From Gnetum montanum (taxonomy: Eukaryota; Streptophyta; Gnetopsida; Gnetales; Gnetaceae): 64,000 nucleotides of DNA. Positions 11,200 through 23,439 of the stretch are shown here, piece by piece. Below the pieces are notes generated by a model that worked only from the letters and a program-made list of their open reading frames with translations, was not told the DNA's origin and did no database searches. The stretch covers positions 1,256,854-1,320,853 of the forward strand of contig MNCI01004501.1 in assembly GCA_015680685.1 (NCBI GenBank). Direction: 5' to 3'. The first letter of the stretch is position 1. Each line of letters begins with the position of its first letter. The position numbers and the translations under genes were made by a program.

Positions 11200-13440
11200 G
11201 TAACTATGATGGAATTTTTCCCTGCATAGATGAAGAAGGAGGTAATTGGGTTGAGTGTGGAGGAGCATGTGCTAAAGGATTAGAAGGATGATATGGATAT
11301 ATTCCCTCTAGTAGATGGAAAATGAGTTCTGTAATACTCTGGAGGGTACTAGTGGTGTTGAAAAGAAGCATGACTACAAGATTCATGCAAAGACATTGAT
11401 TGTTGAACATAGTACCCATATAAATTTGGCTACTTGTAAGGGTACTACTACCTTGGTGATGGCATCCCCCACAATTGTGAATGTTTCCATTGCTGGTACT
11501 GCTCATACGGTTGTGGTATAACTCCACTTGGATAATAAGCTTGTTATTTTTGGTGGAACTACCTTGAATTTTCTTCAAGATAAGGCAATCTTCTAGGTGC
11601 TTGCCTTCTTGCCAGTCTAGGATTCAGCATGTACATCCTAGACTACTACAAGTGTGACATGATAGGGCAACATCATTTAGGATGTTCATATTGGTAGATG
11701 TCACACCCACAAGAATCATCTGATTTGGTCTCCACAACTTCTTCTACTGCAACAACTTTGCCCTTATCCCTTTAGTAGGCATGTTTAGCTTTCTTCCACC
11801 TCCTGTAGTTACAATCACTACTCTGCTCTCTTGATTCTTCTATGATTTTTAGAGTAGTTTGGAAATTTTTTATCCAAAGAATCTCATTATTTAGCAACCT
11901 TGGTCAATATATCGAATAAAATTTTTTTGGTTGGCAAGGTTTTTTACTACACCATCTCATCAAGTGATGACTCATCCTCGTTGTCATAAAATTAGACCTC
12001 CCTTTTTCTAATGGAAGGATCCCTATTATATTCCTAAACATTTTCCTATTTCCTAAATTCTCCTTCTTATTTTGCTACCTATTCTATCAGCCTTTGGATC
12101 TAATGGGATCTAAGTTTTGATAGTCTTCCTTAGGCATAAACCCAAGGAGTTCTTCTTGTTTCAGATCTGAGTCCATCTATGATGTGGCGAAGTTGTTCCC
12201 ATTAAGAATAACTATGATCAAGGCATTAGTGTATGAGAGAATAGTATCTGCACATGGTGGCATCCAAGGGTTCATGTGTTCCTTGCTTCCATCCATGGAT
12301 ATACCTTCTTAGATTACACACTTGAGACTATGTCTAGTATTTATCATTAAATAGCTTTAGCATTGTACTCCACCTACAGATGGATTCCAACTCCAAGGAC
12401 TGATACCAACTTTTAGCTTCCTTGATGAGTGCCCTAGGAAATAGCTTTAATTTTTGCTAATAATTTTCAATATTCTATAAGGCACAAGCATTGTGAAAAG
12501 CTTCAAGATGTGTTTGCAAAGTAGAGTTATATCCCCCCTCAAAGCTAGGAATATTTTTCATGTCAAGTCACTTGATTTGACTATCTTTTACATGCATGGT
12601 TGGAATTTTTACTACCTCTACAATATTTACCATGCTTCAAGTTGCTAGAAAAGCCTCATCATCATCATTATTTAGATGAAACCTACAATGTCCTCTACTG
12701 CCCCTTCATTCATGGTAGTCTCTTCAATTATCATTGTTGTCCCACTATTCACCTTCATCACAATGGTCCTTTCTGCAACATCTTTCAGAACCAAAAGAGG
12801 AAGAAGAAGATGCAAATAAAGAGGATGAAGAGGGAAAAGGACTGCCACCATCATGGTATCCACCACCTCCTCTATGCTTTTCATGGCCACGTTCATCAAC
12901 TTTCTTGTCATCTTGATGCTTGCCCAAGCCCCTACTTTAACTTCTACTTTTTTTGGACTTTGATTATTGATATTGGACTATAACTTCAAGTTCAAGCCCC
13001 CATCACCAACATCAAGAGATGGAGAATCTTCATGTTGAGAAGCCCCAGAGGGATAATCCTCATTATCTTTTTGGTTAAGCAAGAATAAGGGATTGGTGAA
13101 CCATTTCTCCTTTAAAGCCTCATGGTGCTTTTCCTAGTGTTGATCTCTCCTGCATCATGTTTCAATGAGATAGTAGTCCCAGTAGTCATGGTCATGCACA
13201 ACGTACTCTTCTTGAAAATCCTAGATTCCTAACCTCCTAAGATCTTGTCGTAGCATCCTAGGTATAGATCAATTAGGAGTCATTACAATATTTCCATCCA
13301 TATCTTGCCACCGCAATTGTTCGTACTGATGCAAGATGAAGGTAAAGTTAGGTACATACTCATTTGGATGAGTATACAACATCCTACATTCTTGAGGCAC
13401 TGGCAGTTTAGTATCAATGCACTTCTGAGAAGAAGACATT
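11200..13440 (-). pseudogene. gag: Element A gag, decayed
   Basis: Starts near 13440 with MSSSQK; B has the same start context. The N-terminal block YTHPNEYVPNFTFILHQ is at about 13300-13390. The central gag domain (about 12060-12600) has the ESWY- and GWKQGTHEPLD-type motifs when read across breaks. A zinc-knuckle remnant near 11670-11720 (CDIYQYEHPK, second Cys lost) and a Pro/Gln-rich tail up to about 11220 follow. An acidic/charged stretch at 12745-12927 corresponds to charged linkers in the other copies. Confidence 0.8.
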
Positions 13441-13574
13441 CTATAATTAAAATAAGTTATCAATGTGCTTAAATTATTATATTTATTTTTAAAATGATTT
13501 TTGACCTTAAAGTTCATCCAATAATGTTAATGATTTTCACTATGCCTATATAGTGCATATTTTATACAAAAAGA

Positions 13575-13590
13575 AATCCCTAGCAATGGC
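13575..13590 (-). other. Element A primer-binding site remnant
   Basis: Minus strand reads GCCATTGCTAGGGA, matching the interior of the plant tRNA-Asp-type primer site (TGGCGCCGTTGCCGGGGAC) with transitions. The first bases of the site and the last 30 or so bases of the LTR are missing, so the LTR/PBS border has a small deletion. Confidence 0.6.
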
Positions 13591-13591
13591 A

Positions 13592-14441
13592 TGAATCACT
13601 AAGCATTCACATTCAATTTGGTCAAATTCCATGGACTCTATATCCTCCAGTACACTAGCCTCTAGGAAGCGAACTTGTCCTAACATTCATTCGTTATCTT
13701 CCCAATTACACTTGTGATATGCAAAGGTATGGTTAAGTTTAATGAAGGCATATGATTTTTATTATTTTTATGTTTTATATTTTAAGTGATTAAAATAAAG
13801 GATAAAAGGAATGAAGTAAATTAATTGCTAATTTAATCTGACTAACTAACCGATGTGTAACTAATCCTAACATAAGCATCTAGTCCCACTTTTTGTACAC
13901 ATTCTAAACATGTATAATGCTGCTAGGTTACCAAATGTTAAGTGTTACTAGGATTTCCAAGCATCATGTGCATGCTCAAAGTGGTCGTACTTATGTGCTT
14001 AATTAATCACTACTTAATCTAGCTTAATTTAGCCTAATTAATTATTCAATTACTTAAAGCATTAAAGAAAATTGCATAGGATATTAAATGCATAAATAAT
14101 TAATTAATCTATTTCCAAGTGTTGCATGATTTATCAAATAGCTTATCTTCATTGTCACACACACTACTGTGCTTAGGTACAACAGTGCTCAAATAAAGAT
14201 CTATACACTCTTGACTCCTACTGTGGGCACTTAGAAAAATATTATAACTTTCAAATGACAAAACTACAAGAGCTCCATTACAACTATGACAAGACTATGC
14301 CATAAACACAGTAGGTGAGTGCGTATTTATAGGCAAAAATAGATACTGTGTCGATAGGGCCACGTTAACACATCAAATCATGCATCGACATTTTGCCTAG
14401 TTGATGGGGCCCAGTCGATGCAGTCAATCCATGATCCATCA
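13592..14441 (-). repeat. Element A 5' LTR
   Basis: About 850 bp, aligning with 1363-2235. Starts (minus) TGATGGATCATGG at 14441; TATAAATA at 14324-14331. The terminal segment present at 1330-1362 of the partner LTR, including the TCATCA end, is absent here. Confidence 0.85.
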
Positions 14442-14914
14442 ACATTGATCAACAAGCATGTCACCATCATACCATGACCATGATGTTGATATTTAAAATT
14501 CTTTGTTAACTCATGTGACCATTTCCTAATAACTAGTATAGCCTTTCTCTTATCTCAAGCCTATAAAATTTCATTGTGAGCTTATTTTACCATCGTGAGC
14601 ACTGTTGCTGGGGTTTGATAGCTATAGAATCAAGTGTGAAGAGGGAGCATTGGTGATGAACCTATGATGATGTTTCATGTTCCTTGTTGATGTGTAAGGT
14701 AAATCCTTAAAAAAAATAACAAAGAGGGACTGATGCAACACCTCAAAGAAAATTCATGTTGTAGTGTGAAGCTTGAAGCTAAAACCTTTATTGTAATTCG
14801 GTGGAAATACAAAGGCTAATAAAATTACCTTATTTCCAAAAAAATCCTTTGCTTTCACTTTGTATTGCTCAAATTTAAGGCAATTTTTAATGTAAGAATT
14901 AAGATGTGTAGCCC

Positions 14915-15012
14915 ACATGCTGCAAATCCCATGTATTCCAACTTGTGGAGGTTAAAAATGCTTCACATGTTGTAGATGCCTTATATTCCAACTTATGGAG
15001 GCTAAAAGATTC
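14915..15012. repeat. Two-copy 50-bp tandem repeat
   Basis: The units share TATTCCAACTT(G/A)TGGAGG at 14934 and 14984, a spacing of 50 bp, with about 80 percent identity by eye. Confidence 0.6.
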
Positions 15013-15860
15013 TTTACATGCCATGAAAATCATTATTTTCACCTCATACATTAGGCATCGTATCCCCATACACAAGCCAGCATGTGGGAGTAGCATCTAA
15101 GATTTGGGCTTTAATTCCACACGCTAGGCATTCTAGTTCCACACATTGGACAAGATGTGGGGCGTAGCGTGTGGAAGGAAAAAATTAGCTAAATTTGCTC
15201 ACACACTACATGAAGGTGTTTTAGGTAGAGTAAAGTTTACTAGAAATCTATTAGCAATCATGGTATAATTAATCAACACCAAATCATGACACCAATGCCC
15301 TATTTAAACAAGAAATTAGTTCCTTGTAAGGACTTTTGGATCATTTGTGCATTAACCAAACTTGAGATTTTTGGAGTAGTGCAACCAACCAAAAGTCCAC
15401 AACCATTTTCCCCCAACACAGAGCATCGAGAGCAAGGAGTTGCACCACTACTAATAAAATCAAGAGACTAGTGCAGAACGTGATTACAGAACATACCTTG
15501 CAAGTCTATACTGGGATCATTAAGTAAAATTATTTCCTAAGCTCTCAAAAGCCTTGATCTCTACTGCTCTTTAAAATCACTTTTGCACTATCATATTTAA
15601 TATAAAAGTTAGATTTTTTTTTATAGATCAACTATTATTTTCATATTCTTCTTGTTCTTGGATCTCAAATTGTATTTACATTACAGTTTTTTTCTACAAT
15701 TTACAATTTAGTAGTAGATCTTTAAGTCCAAGGATGATTGACAAGACTATCTAGAGTGCTTTAAATATTTTTTTTAAGGCTTGTGAATTTGAAGTTAAAC
15801 TATTCTACACTAAAATTTTCAACCTTTCAGCACTAAATTTTTCATGTGCTATAATTTTCT

Positions 15861-16113
15861 CATCAAATATATAATCATTCTTTTAATGATTTGATAACAT
15901 ATGATGAAATTCACATTATTGGGGCTACATCTTTTTTTAATTATCTCACCAAATATATAATCATTCTTTTAATGATTTATAACATACGGTGAAATTCACA
16001 TTATTAGGACTACATCTTGTTGTAATTGTCTCACCAAATATATAATCATTCTTTTAATGATTTGATAAAATCTGGTGAAATTCACATTATTGGGACTACA
16101 TCTTATTTTATTC
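15861..16113. repeat. Three-copy 86-bp tandem repeat
   Basis: The core ATAATCATTCTTTTAATGAT starts at 15871, 15957 and 16042, followed each time by GGTGAAATTCACATTATT-like sequence (ATGATGAAATTC in the first). Spacing 85-86 bp; the last unit runs out at about 16113. Confidence 0.8.
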
Positions 16114-16439
16114 CTTTACACTTTATTGGAAAAATCAACAAAAGTATGTACAAAAAAGTAAAAAAATCATACAAAAGTGAGAAGAATGAAAAATTTTATT
16201 AAGAATTTAGAAGATATCAAAGAATGAAAATGATTAAAAATGGAAAAAAAATATAAAATAATGGAAAAAGATATGGAATAATGTAAAAGATATGAAAGAA
16301 AAGTGAAAAGTAGAAAGTAGAAAAATGTAAGAAGAATTGGTGCCTAAGGGTCAAACTTGATACCACCATGACTATGATTAAGAGTGGAGATCAAAAAGAT
16401 CGAATGGGTAATGAACTACTTGGTAGATAAGGTAGAGTC

Positions 16440-17690
16440 CTTAAAAGAGTAAGAAAAGTCATGGTATGATTTTACTTGTTGAATATTGACAAGAATCAAT
16501 TTCTCTAGACTTGTTGGGTGATAGATTTGCATGGCACCAGATTGATATGTAGCATGGACAATATAGGACCCCTCCCCATAAGGTTTGGAACTTAGCCTTT
16601 TGTGGAACATGACCAGGATTATAGTAAAGGACTCTATTGCCCAGTTTGATAGATGTCTTATTTTAGTGTCATGTCTACACTTTGAGTATTTTTTGTGGAT
16701 TTCAATACTCACTTAAGCTACTAGCCTATTTTCATCTAAGACATTTAGATTGATTAGACATTCTTTTTTAGCTAAGCTTAAATCAAGGTCAAGTGTACTA
16801 GTAATGGTTAGGGTAGTAAGTTTTGCTTGGATCGATAAAGTAGGTAATTTACTGTAAACTAACTCATACAAAGAATACCCTATAGGAAGTTTCCAAGTTG
16901 ATCTATATGCCCATAGAGCATCGTTAAGTTTAGTGCCCCAGTCCTTCCTATAATGACTAGTTGTTCTAGTTAATATTCTTATGATTTCTCTCTTAGTCAC
17001 TTTCGCTTGATCATTTTCCTGGGGATGATAAGGTGTAGTTAATTTGTAATTAACCCCAAGTTGTTGCATGAGCTTTTAAATGTAGCTCATATGAAGTAAG
17101 TCTCATTATCTAATATGAGCAAGCATGGTACTCTAAATCTATTTTCCACATATTATTAAAATAATTTAGCAGCTGTTGTGGTTGTATAATCTTTTACTGT
17201 AGCTACGTTTGCCCACTTTCTGCCATAATCAACAATTACTATGATGTAAGATTTTCCATTTGAAATTAGCATGATAGGGCCCATGGAGTAAATTCTCCAA
17301 ATGACAAAGGCTTCCAATGATTGTATCCATTATTATGGCCCTTGATTTCTAGTTGTTAGCCATTCATCTCTTTGGCATCTTTCACAAGACTATGCAAACC
17401 GATGTACAGCCTTGAATATGGTAGGCCAAACGTAGCCTTCCATCATCAATTTTAATGTTGTTCTGTGTCCTATGAAGTGACCACCACATGATCCTTCATA
17501 TGCATCTTTTGGGACTCTTTTTTGACTTTCTTCTAGAACACAACAATTTATTAACCCATTAGCATATATCTTATAAAGGTTTTCGTTAATCTCAATATAC
17601 CTTTTTACTCTATGAAGGGATTGTTCCTTATGTTTCTTATCCCATATAATAGAAAGTTCTTGTTTAGTAAGATATATTATGTAGTCAGTA
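16440..17690 (-). pseudogene. pol: Element F integrase, decayed
   Basis: The best segment is 16713-17069: LTTPYHPQENDQAKVTKREI, then WAYRSTWKLPIGYSLYELVY, which corresponds to the core end and C-terminal part of integrase. The Glu position is Lys (QAKV). The second Asp is kept (LDNETYF near 17095-17115). The first Asp is changed (RIYSMGPI near 17280). The C-terminal segment is 16416-16712, with a GEGSYIVHATYQSGAM-like motif. No chromodomain. Confidence 0.8.
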
Positions 17691-17699
17691 ATTCATGAC

Positions 17700-19300
17700 T
17701 TTACTATTAAATCTAAAACCATTTTGATCTTGGTGAATAAATTTTCATCAAGAAATTAGTTTGATATTAGTTCATCATTCTCTTGGAGTTTCCATCTAAG
17801 TCTTAATAAATGATCTGCTACAACATTTTTGGTTCCTTTCCTATTAATCATAGTAATGTCAAACTCTTGTAGGATAACAAGCCATCTTATCACTCTAGGA
17901 CTAACCACTAGTTTTTTCATTAAAAATCTAATGACACTATGATCACTATGAACATAAATAGGTTAACCAAGCACAAAATGTCTAAATTTCTCAAGTGCAT
18001 ACATTACAACCATAAGCTCCTTTTCTATGGTGGTGCAATTGAGTTATGCCCTAGTGACACTTTGACTGATGTAGTGTATATAATAAGGTCTTTTATACTC
18101 ATCTAGCTAANTTAAACAATCCTTAGACCATTTAGAGTAAGTACCAAAAACATGTGTGGAAACTAATCTAAAGCTCAACTAGTAGAAAAGCCACTTAATG
18201 ATTCAATATGGTATAGTTCTGGGACATAAAGTATCTCACAAAGGAATAGAGGTAGATCCAGAAAACATTAGAGTCATTTAGAATATCACTTAGAGGTCAC
18301 AAATTGTTAAAGCTATTAGATATTTTCTTGGCCATACAAGATACTATAGAATATTTATTGAAAACTTTTCAAAGATTGCCAAACCACTGGTGGAACTAAC
18401 TAAGAATGATGCACTATTTCAATGGATAAAGTAATGTGAGAAAGCATTTGAAATCTTGAAATAGAAATTAATGGAGACACCAATCCTTCAAGCTTTGAAT
18501 TGGTCTAAGCCTTTCCACTTTATGAAAGTCGCTTCAAACTATTCACTGGGAGTAGTACTTGATTAGCTAGATGAGTATAAAAGACCTTATTATATACACT
18601 ACANTATCTATCTAGGAAACTATAATACTAGTATACTACAATAGTATCTAGTACTTGGTCAACAAATGGTAGAGGAAAATGATCCTTGAACATCCTCATA
18701 TTTAACTATCTAAAATCAATGCAAACCCTTCACTTGCCACCTTTCCTTGGCACAATGACTAGTAGGCTAACCCATTCACTGTATACTATAGGATAGATGA
18801 ACCTAGCCTTCAATAATTTTTCCGACTCTTGTTTAACAATTTTCTTATGTTTTGGATTCAACCTTATTTACCATTGGTGATGTGGTTTAGTAGCTAGATC
18901 TGTATAAATTCGATGTTGACAAATACATGGATCAATACCAGTAATTTTGTAATGGAACCATGCAAATGCAATTGGCCATTTATTCACCCCTTCTAGTAAT
19001 TTCCCCTTTTGTTCTTTGTTAATTTTGGCATTTATAACTACCAATTTTTATTTTTTAGAAAAGCATACTCAAGTGTATTTAATAGGGCTTTTAGTTCTAA
19101 GGGTTTTAGTTCATATGTCTCTTATATCTCTAATTGTCTCCATTTAATATCTTCCTCCTATTGTGATTCCATATAATGAGGTTGTCTTTTTGACTATTCT
19201 AACTTATCAATTTCTTTGACATAAGGACTCGTGATTTTATTTAATGATTCCATGCATATATTGGATTTTTTTTCTTCTTCAATAATCAACCCATAGATGC
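17700..19300 (-). pseudogene. pol: Element F RT and RNase H, decayed and mis-assembled
   Basis: RT fingers/palm start is seen on the minus strand at about 18630-18960 (MFKDHFPLPFVDQVLDTI), and the RNase H end at about 17700-18070. The part holding the catalytic FxDDFS box is not present: it falls at the single-N gap at 18604. The segment between the two Ns encodes RT/RNase H on the opposite strand. Confidence 0.75.
18112..18603 (+). other. Mis-oriented contig inside element F
   Basis: Bounded by single Ns at 18111 and 18604. It encodes RT-thumb/RNase H of the same family (GHTRYYRIFIENFSKIAKPL-type motif near 18330-18400) on the plus strand although F is minus. Its last 40 bases are the reverse complement of 18070-18110. 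Turned around, it would simply overlap the left contig. Confidence 0.8.
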
Positions 19301-19679
19301 CTTCTTGTTGAGTGGCTACTACATACAAACACTTCTGTACACATGTCTTCTATGCATTTGTAACATGCTATGATGTCATCATGTTTTATGATCCAAATCT
19401 TCTACACATAATTACACCCATTATCACTTTATGTAATACATGGAACTATATGTCTCTAAATGATTCCAACTTCATCTTTCTTGGAGATTTTCAAGGATAA
19501 CTCCCTAATTCCAAGCTTAGCATCAATAATGCTAAGTCATGCTCTTCCCATAATTATGAGAAATTCCCCTTTGTTCTTTTTGAAATGAATAAATAAAAAG
19601 CCAATAGGATAGGACCAAGCATTTATGGTAGTGATAACATCTTCCACATGTCCAAGTGGAACAATAATGGACTAGTCTG

Positions 19680-20040
19680 CAAGCTCTAATCAAATGTTGC
19701 TCTTCTTTAGTGGGGGCAAGTTCCAGGCCTTGTACATGTTTTATGAAATGAGGTTTACTCATGACCTAAAATCTAAAAGATCCTTACACGGTTTATGCCC
19801 TACTATTTGAAGGTAAACTAAGGGACTTCTAAGATCTTTTCTCTTTTTGGAAAGTGCTCCTGCTTTTATCCAGTATATTATTATTTGTGTGAGCATGATA
19901 GTTGTAATCTTCTTGTTTATAGGTACAAGAAGCATATTTTTCTTTGGAGGAATGTGTGTAGATGAGATAGAGTTAGGTGAAGTCCTCATCCTTCAAACGT
20001 TTTTAGACTTGCCTTGAAAAAAGGATGTTTCCTAGCTCTT
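19680..20040 (-). pseudogene. pol: Element F protease, decayed
   Basis: The open segment 19759-19989 ends SPLVYLQIVGHKPCKDLLDFRS, the same context as DSGSS in A. The active-site triplet has become D-F-R. The continuation after the stop is at 19680-19760 (ARLVHY-type strand, frameshifted). Confidence 0.7.
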
Positions 20041-20199
20041 GGTTCACTTACTATTACATCCTTTTATAAAGTTATTTCCCTGGTAGCACTCTTTTGTTGT
20101 GGTTGTATTAGTAGCTCTCCCTGCATGACTGGTGGAAATACTAATGATAGGGAGTTAGGAGTTTGAAGTGAAGAACTAGCTGGTGGTTTGGACATTTAA

Positions 20200-22430
20200 G
20201 AATTTGGATCCATCTATGAAGTAGTGGATCGATGATATTTCAATGGACAATAGTGAGAGGAAGCATGGACTAAAGTATTCCATAGAGAGATTAGACATTG
20301 AACATAGTATCCATAGGAATCAAGTTACCTATATGGATACTATTGCCTTGGTGGTGTCATTCCCCTCACTTGTAGTTGTTACCACTACTACTAGTACTAT
20401 TCCTATAGTTAAGGATATACCTCACTTGAATAGTATGATTATTGGTAGGGCTATCAAACGTTACCCTGTGGATAGGATAACCATATGGGGATTTTTTTCC
20501 CTAGACTCTTGTAAGTGGGCCATAGTAGGGCAACATCCCGTAGGAAGTTTATACTAGTACAATTTTGATCCTTCATTATCCTTTGAACTAGAGTCTGTTA
20601 TTTTCTCCTCTGTAGCAAATTTTTCTTTGTTCCTATAGTTTTCTCGCCCATTGTCTCCTCTCTTCTTCTTTATTGTGCTTCAATTTAGGGCTTGTTTGAT
20701 CTTTTACTCTACTATCTTTAATGCTGTAGCAAATTTCTCATCCATGAAATCATATATTTTCTCTTCCTTAGTTGCAATGTCATTAATTAACTTCTAGATT
20801 AGTAGAGTCTTCCATTGGATTGTGTCTTCCAAGGTTTCCTCTTCTTGTGATTCTCATACTTTTACACCCCTTTTCCTGATTGTGGGACCTCTAATGTATT
20901 CTTTGGCTTATTCTCTTTTCCTTAACTCTCCTTTCTTTTTTGCCACTTTGTTAATGAGTCTTTGAATACAATGAGTTGTCATCTTGGATAACCTACCTTG
21001 GATGTATACCCCAAGGATTTTTCTTGTCTTTTTTCATAGCCCATTAATAATATGTCACAATTATTTCCTTTGAGAAAATCTGTGGCTTGGGAATCTATGT
21101 AATAGTAAATAGTATCTACCCATTTTTGCATCAAGGGATTAATAACTCCCTTACTTCCATCCTTGAATCTATTTTCTTAAATTAGATACTCTGGACTAAG
21201 TTTGATATTTGTCATTAAAAAGCTATAGCATGGTACTTAATCTTTGAATTGATTTTACTTCTAAGGATATGTACCAACTCTCTACATCCTTTATGAGTGT
21301 TTTAGAAAATAACTTTAGTTTCTGCAAATCATTTTCAATATTGTATAAGGCATAGGCATCATGAAAGGCTTGAATATGGTGTTGTGAATTTGCATTGTAT
21401 CAACCTTCAAATTTTGGAATATTATTCATATCTAGTCCCTTGATGTGACTATCCCTTACATGCCTAGTAGGAATATACACTACTTTTCTAATGTTAATCA
21501 TGTTTTGAGGGGTCAGTAGGGGTTCCTCATAGTCTTCATGTTCGTGAGCTCTATTGTAGTGGTAACCCCTTCAATGCTCATGATGTTCTCTCTCTTCATG
21601 TCTGATCCACTCTCTTCTTTACTCATAATTATCCTCTTCTTCATTAGGATGTCTTCTTTGATGTACATATCTATCATCATTCCTTCATCCCATCCCATCA
21701 ATATCCCTTATTCTTCTTTCTCACTTGTTAGAATCTCTAGAAGAGTTTGAGGAGGAAGGGAAAGAAGTTGGAGAATGGTGTTGGCTAATTCTCCTTCTAT
21801 GACACATTGATTCATCCCTTTTTTATGTAGTGGACGTTTTAGGCATTGATTTTCTCCTAAGTATGGAGTCCTCCTTATTTCCTCTAGGTGTTTTCACAAG
21901 AGCTGAATGCAATTGTATCTTGATAGGATCTTTGATACAAATGATTGGTGTTTAAGATTGAGATTAATAGGTTTAATATAATTTCTCTGTGTGGAACATA
22001 GCATCATCTCTTTGCTCTAAGACAATAATTTAAGGTACTTTCTTCCCCTTATCAAGATCATACCTTGTCTCCATAGTAGCATCCCTTCTTACTTTAGCCT
22101 CTATTGGTTGGTATGGCCTGATCATGTGCTTGGTGATATGGTAACCTTCTTGCATGTGACTAAGGTTTTAGCTCATAAGGTTTTCTTGCACCATTAATAA
22201 TGCAAAATGTTTTGGAGGTAAGACAATGTTACCTTATAAATCTCTTCATCTTAGTTATTCATCCCTATGAAAGATAAATGTAAAGTCAAGATATTATGAA
22301 TTAGTATGAGTGTAGAAGATTCTAGTTTACATTGGAACAATCTAGTCTTCTTCATTATATTTCTTGGCATGACTCTTATTAAATTCAGTAGCACATGGTG
22401 ATTTTTTCTTATTTATAGAATCCATATTAA
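20200..22430 (-). pseudogene. gag: Element F gag, decayed
   Basis: Begins near 22427 (MDSINKKKS on the minus strand) and contains a FYTHTNS then LDFTFIFHRDE block equivalent to the N-terminal YTHPNEYVPNFTFILHQDE of A, B and D. The central gag domain lies around 21100-21480. A zinc-knuckle remnant near 20530-20560 retains only GCCPTM. Charged His/Arg-rich sequence lies around 21510-21780. Confidence 0.75.
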
Positions 22431-22551
22431 GTGTTTAACACATGAAGTAGATACTTTTGGAAACAACTTATTTTAAGTGTAAAGGATGTACTTGATGATT
22501 CTTAACACAATGAACTTTGTAAAATCAACTACTTAGCAAACATTAATACAT

Positions 22552-22568
22552 CCTTGATGACAACACCA
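22552..22568 (-). other. Element F primer-binding site
   Basis: Minus strand TGGTGTTGTCATCAAGG. Aligned with the tRNA-Asp-type site TGGCGCCGTTGCCGGGG it differs mostly by transitions. It lies one base from the LTR end. Confidence 0.55.
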
Positions 22569-22569
22569 A

Positions 22570-23430
22570 TGATGAGTAGTTGGGTATTCCAACACTTCAT
22601 CATACAAGTCACAAGTATACACATGTAACCTAATCATAATCTGTGAATGGCTAATGTAAATTCACTAATAGTTGACATTCAGTTTGCAATCATTATCCTC
22701 TCACATTGAGTTAGTGAAGTTTAAATTATATGGTTTAACTCCTAGTGAAGCATATGATATATTGATGTTATTTAGCCTTAATTATTCTAAACATCAACAT
22801 AATGGAAATTAAGATAAAGTCTAAGTCTAAGTATAATAGGAATGTAAACTAATGTTAGCCTATAGTGTTAAGTATCTACTCTTAGTTTGTCGTACATGTC
22901 AAGGGCTCATATAATTTTCACTGGGATTACCAAGTAAATCCACTACTAAGTGAATCAAGTGAACTCACTATTGGGTTATCAAATGATTACACTCATGCTC
23001 AAAACCAATCATACTTATATTGCCTTACTAAAGATGTGGAAAAAGATAAAGTACTCTGAAATTATAAATGACTTAAGTAAAGTAAATGTTGAAAGATAAA
23101 ATTAAACTAAGTAAAAATGAACTAAGTAGAATGCTGCAATGATGGAAAATAATCTCGATCTTTATTTTTGATCATGAATTGTGCCCAAAAACAATCCACT
23201 CAAATAAAGATTTCGTACAACTATTTAACACCACACTGTAGGGATTCACTATATCATGAAGTCTAAATCACAAAAACAAACTACAAGAATTTGGCTAAGT
23301 GTTGATGCAAAAGTGTTTATTTAACAAAACATTGGGTTGGTATTTATAGTGGTGACCACAACACACTACATCACATCTACGATGATGTAAGCAAGGCTAT
23401 GATATCGTAGATATGATATCACAGCCATCA
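22570..23430 (-). repeat. Element F 5' LTR
   Basis: 861 bp. Minus strand starts TGATGGCTGTGATATC at 23430 and ends CTACTCATCA at 22570. TATAAATA is at 23341-23348. U3 has two GATATC palindromes (about 23400-23420). Element G protease sequence starts immediately at 23431. Confidence 0.85.
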
Positions 23431-23439
23431 ACTCAAAAG

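Larger units (their letters stand above)
1330..14441 (-). mobile_element. Element A: near full-length Ty3/gypsy (Athila/Tat-like) retrotransposon with a post-integrase ORF
   Basis: About 13.1 kb on the minus strand. Reading right to left: 5' LTR (13592-14441), primer site, gag, protease, RT, RNase H, integrase, noncoding region, internal promoter-like module, aORF, polypurine tract, 3' LTR (1330-2235). All coding parts carry stops and frameshifts, so it is inactive. Flanks are ACTTT (1325-1329) and ACATT (14442-14446), which match at 4 of 5 positions and may be the target-site duplication. By eye the two LTRs are roughly 85-90 percent identical, so the insertion is old. Assignment to Athila/Tat rests on the tRNA-Asp-type primer site, the FMDDFS RT box, lack of a chromodomain and the extra ORF after integrase. 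Confidence 0.9.
14442..16380. other. Unclassified sequence between elements A and F, with tandem repeats
   Basis: No supported gene. It holds a two-copy 50-bp repeat (14915-15012) and a three-copy 86-bp repeat (15861-16113). The right part (about 15600-16380) is probably the 3' noncoding region of element F, because F's integrase ends at about 16440 and the pyrimidine/purine bias is like the other copies. I recognise nothing in 14450-14880 or 15170-15560. Confidence 0.45.
16381..23430 (-). mobile_element. Element F: Ty3/gypsy retrotransposon, 5' LTR through integrase
   Basis: Minus strand, reading right to left: 5' LTR (22570-23430), primer site, gag, protease, RT, RNase H, integrase. No 3' LTR is visible. 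The LTR U3 contains GATATC palindromes like the LTRs at 45272 and 48775, so F belongs near the C/E subfamily. It differs from A, B, D and G in keeping Asp at the second integrase position. An inverted contig (18112-18603) flanked by single Ns disrupts its RT/RNase H. Confidence 0.85.

Noticed and set aside
12600-12983. 127-codon plus-strand frame rich in His
   Set aside because: It is the opposite strand of the charged, Ser/His-rich linker of element A gag.
18112-18603. A separate plus-strand retrotransposon inserted in F
   Set aside because: It is the missing part of F itself in reverse, bounded by single Ns with an inverted overlap.
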